From an uncultured Actinomycetes bacterium (GTDB lineage Bacteria; Actinomycetota; Actinomycetes; S36-B12): DNA of 5,034 nt. Location: NCBI GenBank assembly GCA_903848435.1, contig CAINGG010000369.1:1-5034 (forward strand). The letters are read 5' to 3'. The position numbers and the translations under genes are program-made. Below, in pieces: positions 4,802 to 5,034 of the stretch. The notes beneath the pieces are model-generated. The model was not told the DNA's origin. It made no database searches and saw only the letters and a program-made list of their open reading frames with translations. Position 1 is the first letter of the stretch. Each line of letters opens with the position of its first letter.

Positions 4802-5034
4802 TGACCGCTCGCGGCCACCGGGAGCAGGACGTGCTGCGCGATCGCCTGCGAGTAGGAATCTATGAGGCCGTCGGCTGTGTCGGACCAGCTGAACCGCTCC
4901 GCGTGAGCGCGGGCGCCAGCGGCGAGCCGATCGCGCTCGTCGGTGGCCATGCGCGACAGCGCGCGCGACCAAGCGGCGGGATCGTGACCGGCCACCAGGA
5001 TTCCGCTGCGCCCGTCGGCGACGGCCGTGCGCAG
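4798..5034 (-). CDS. mshA: D-inositol-3-phosphate glycosyltransferase MshA, C-terminal 78 residues
   Basis: Only the end of the gene is present, and its start lies beyond the right edge. The frame is open from 5034 to a TGA at 4800-4798. It reads LRTAVADGRSGILVAGHDPA, then a helical stretch, ERFSWSDTADGLIDSYSQAI and a short tail. This is the C-terminus of GT4 glycosyltransferases, and the A-V-x-D-G-x-x-G-x-L-V-x-G-H-D pattern with F-S-W-x-x-T-A-D is characteristic of MshA. MshA makes the first committed step of mycothiol synthesis, joining GlcNAc from UDP-GlcNAc to inositol-3-phosphate. The following YbjN and gpmA genes support this. The catalytic N-terminal domain cannot be judged here. Other GT4 enzymes share the motif, so context carries part of the call. 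Confidence 0.85.
   Translation of the reverse strand: MRTAVADGRSGILVAGHDPAAWSRALSRMATDERDRLAAGARAHAERFSWSDTADGLIDSYSQAIAQHVLLPVAASGQ

Noticed and set aside
4301..4972. 223-residue version of the YbjN-domain protein
   Set aside because: The extra N-terminal part is an Arg-rich out-of-frame reading of mshA. The GTG at 4801 overlaps the mshA stop and gives a family-like start.

Overview
The window is high-GC, dense DNA of an actinobacterium. The evidence is a partial mycothiol glycosyltransferase gene (mshA), a 2,3-BPG-dependent phosphoglycerate mutase, an XRE regulator followed by a small helical protein and a DUF2516 membrane protein, a DUF222 (13E12-type) HNH gene with a LexA-type SOS box, and GTG starts. 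The gene sets recall mycobacterial Rv0474-Rv0475-Rv0476 and Rv0486-Rv0487-Rv0489, but the two blocks sit tail to tail and lack the genes that separate them in Mycobacterium. I cannot name the genus.

Layout. (1) 1-598, minus: N-terminal 199 residues of a DUF222/HNH-type protein that runs off the left edge. (2) 599-1012: a 414-bp gap with a well-formed minus-strand promoter (TTGACG, 17 bp, TATCAT) overlapped by a near-perfect SOS box, and a perfect 16-bp palindrome just before the XRE gene. (3) 1013-1860, plus: XRE regulator and a 147-aa helical repeat protein in the hbhA position, overlapping by 4 nt and ending in a strong hairpin. (4) 1920-2198, plus: DUF2516 membrane protein, possibly leaderless, with its -10 box starting right after the hairpin. 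(5) 2200-5034, minus: mshA (3' end), YbjN-domain protein, gpmA, alaX-type tRNA editing protein and an unknown two-helix membrane protein. Gaps are 20 nt or less, most genes touch or overlap, and two start with GTG, so this looks like one transcription unit.

How the parts may work together. The minus-strand operon joins mycothiol synthesis (MshA), central glycolysis (GpmA) and translation quality control (AlaX), with two proteins of unknown role. The plus-strand pair joins a DNA-binding regulator to a probable lipid- or surface-binding helical protein, and the palindrome suggests autoregulation. The DUF222 gene appears to be DNA-damage induced. I found no tRNA, rRNA, CRISPR array or insertion sequence. 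Nothing here is clearly a new multi-gene system. The most interesting items are the SOS promoter architecture, the 33-bp/11-residue repeat protein, the hairpin-promoter junction, the AlaX with Asp in place of the usual Cys ligand, and the unknown membrane protein.
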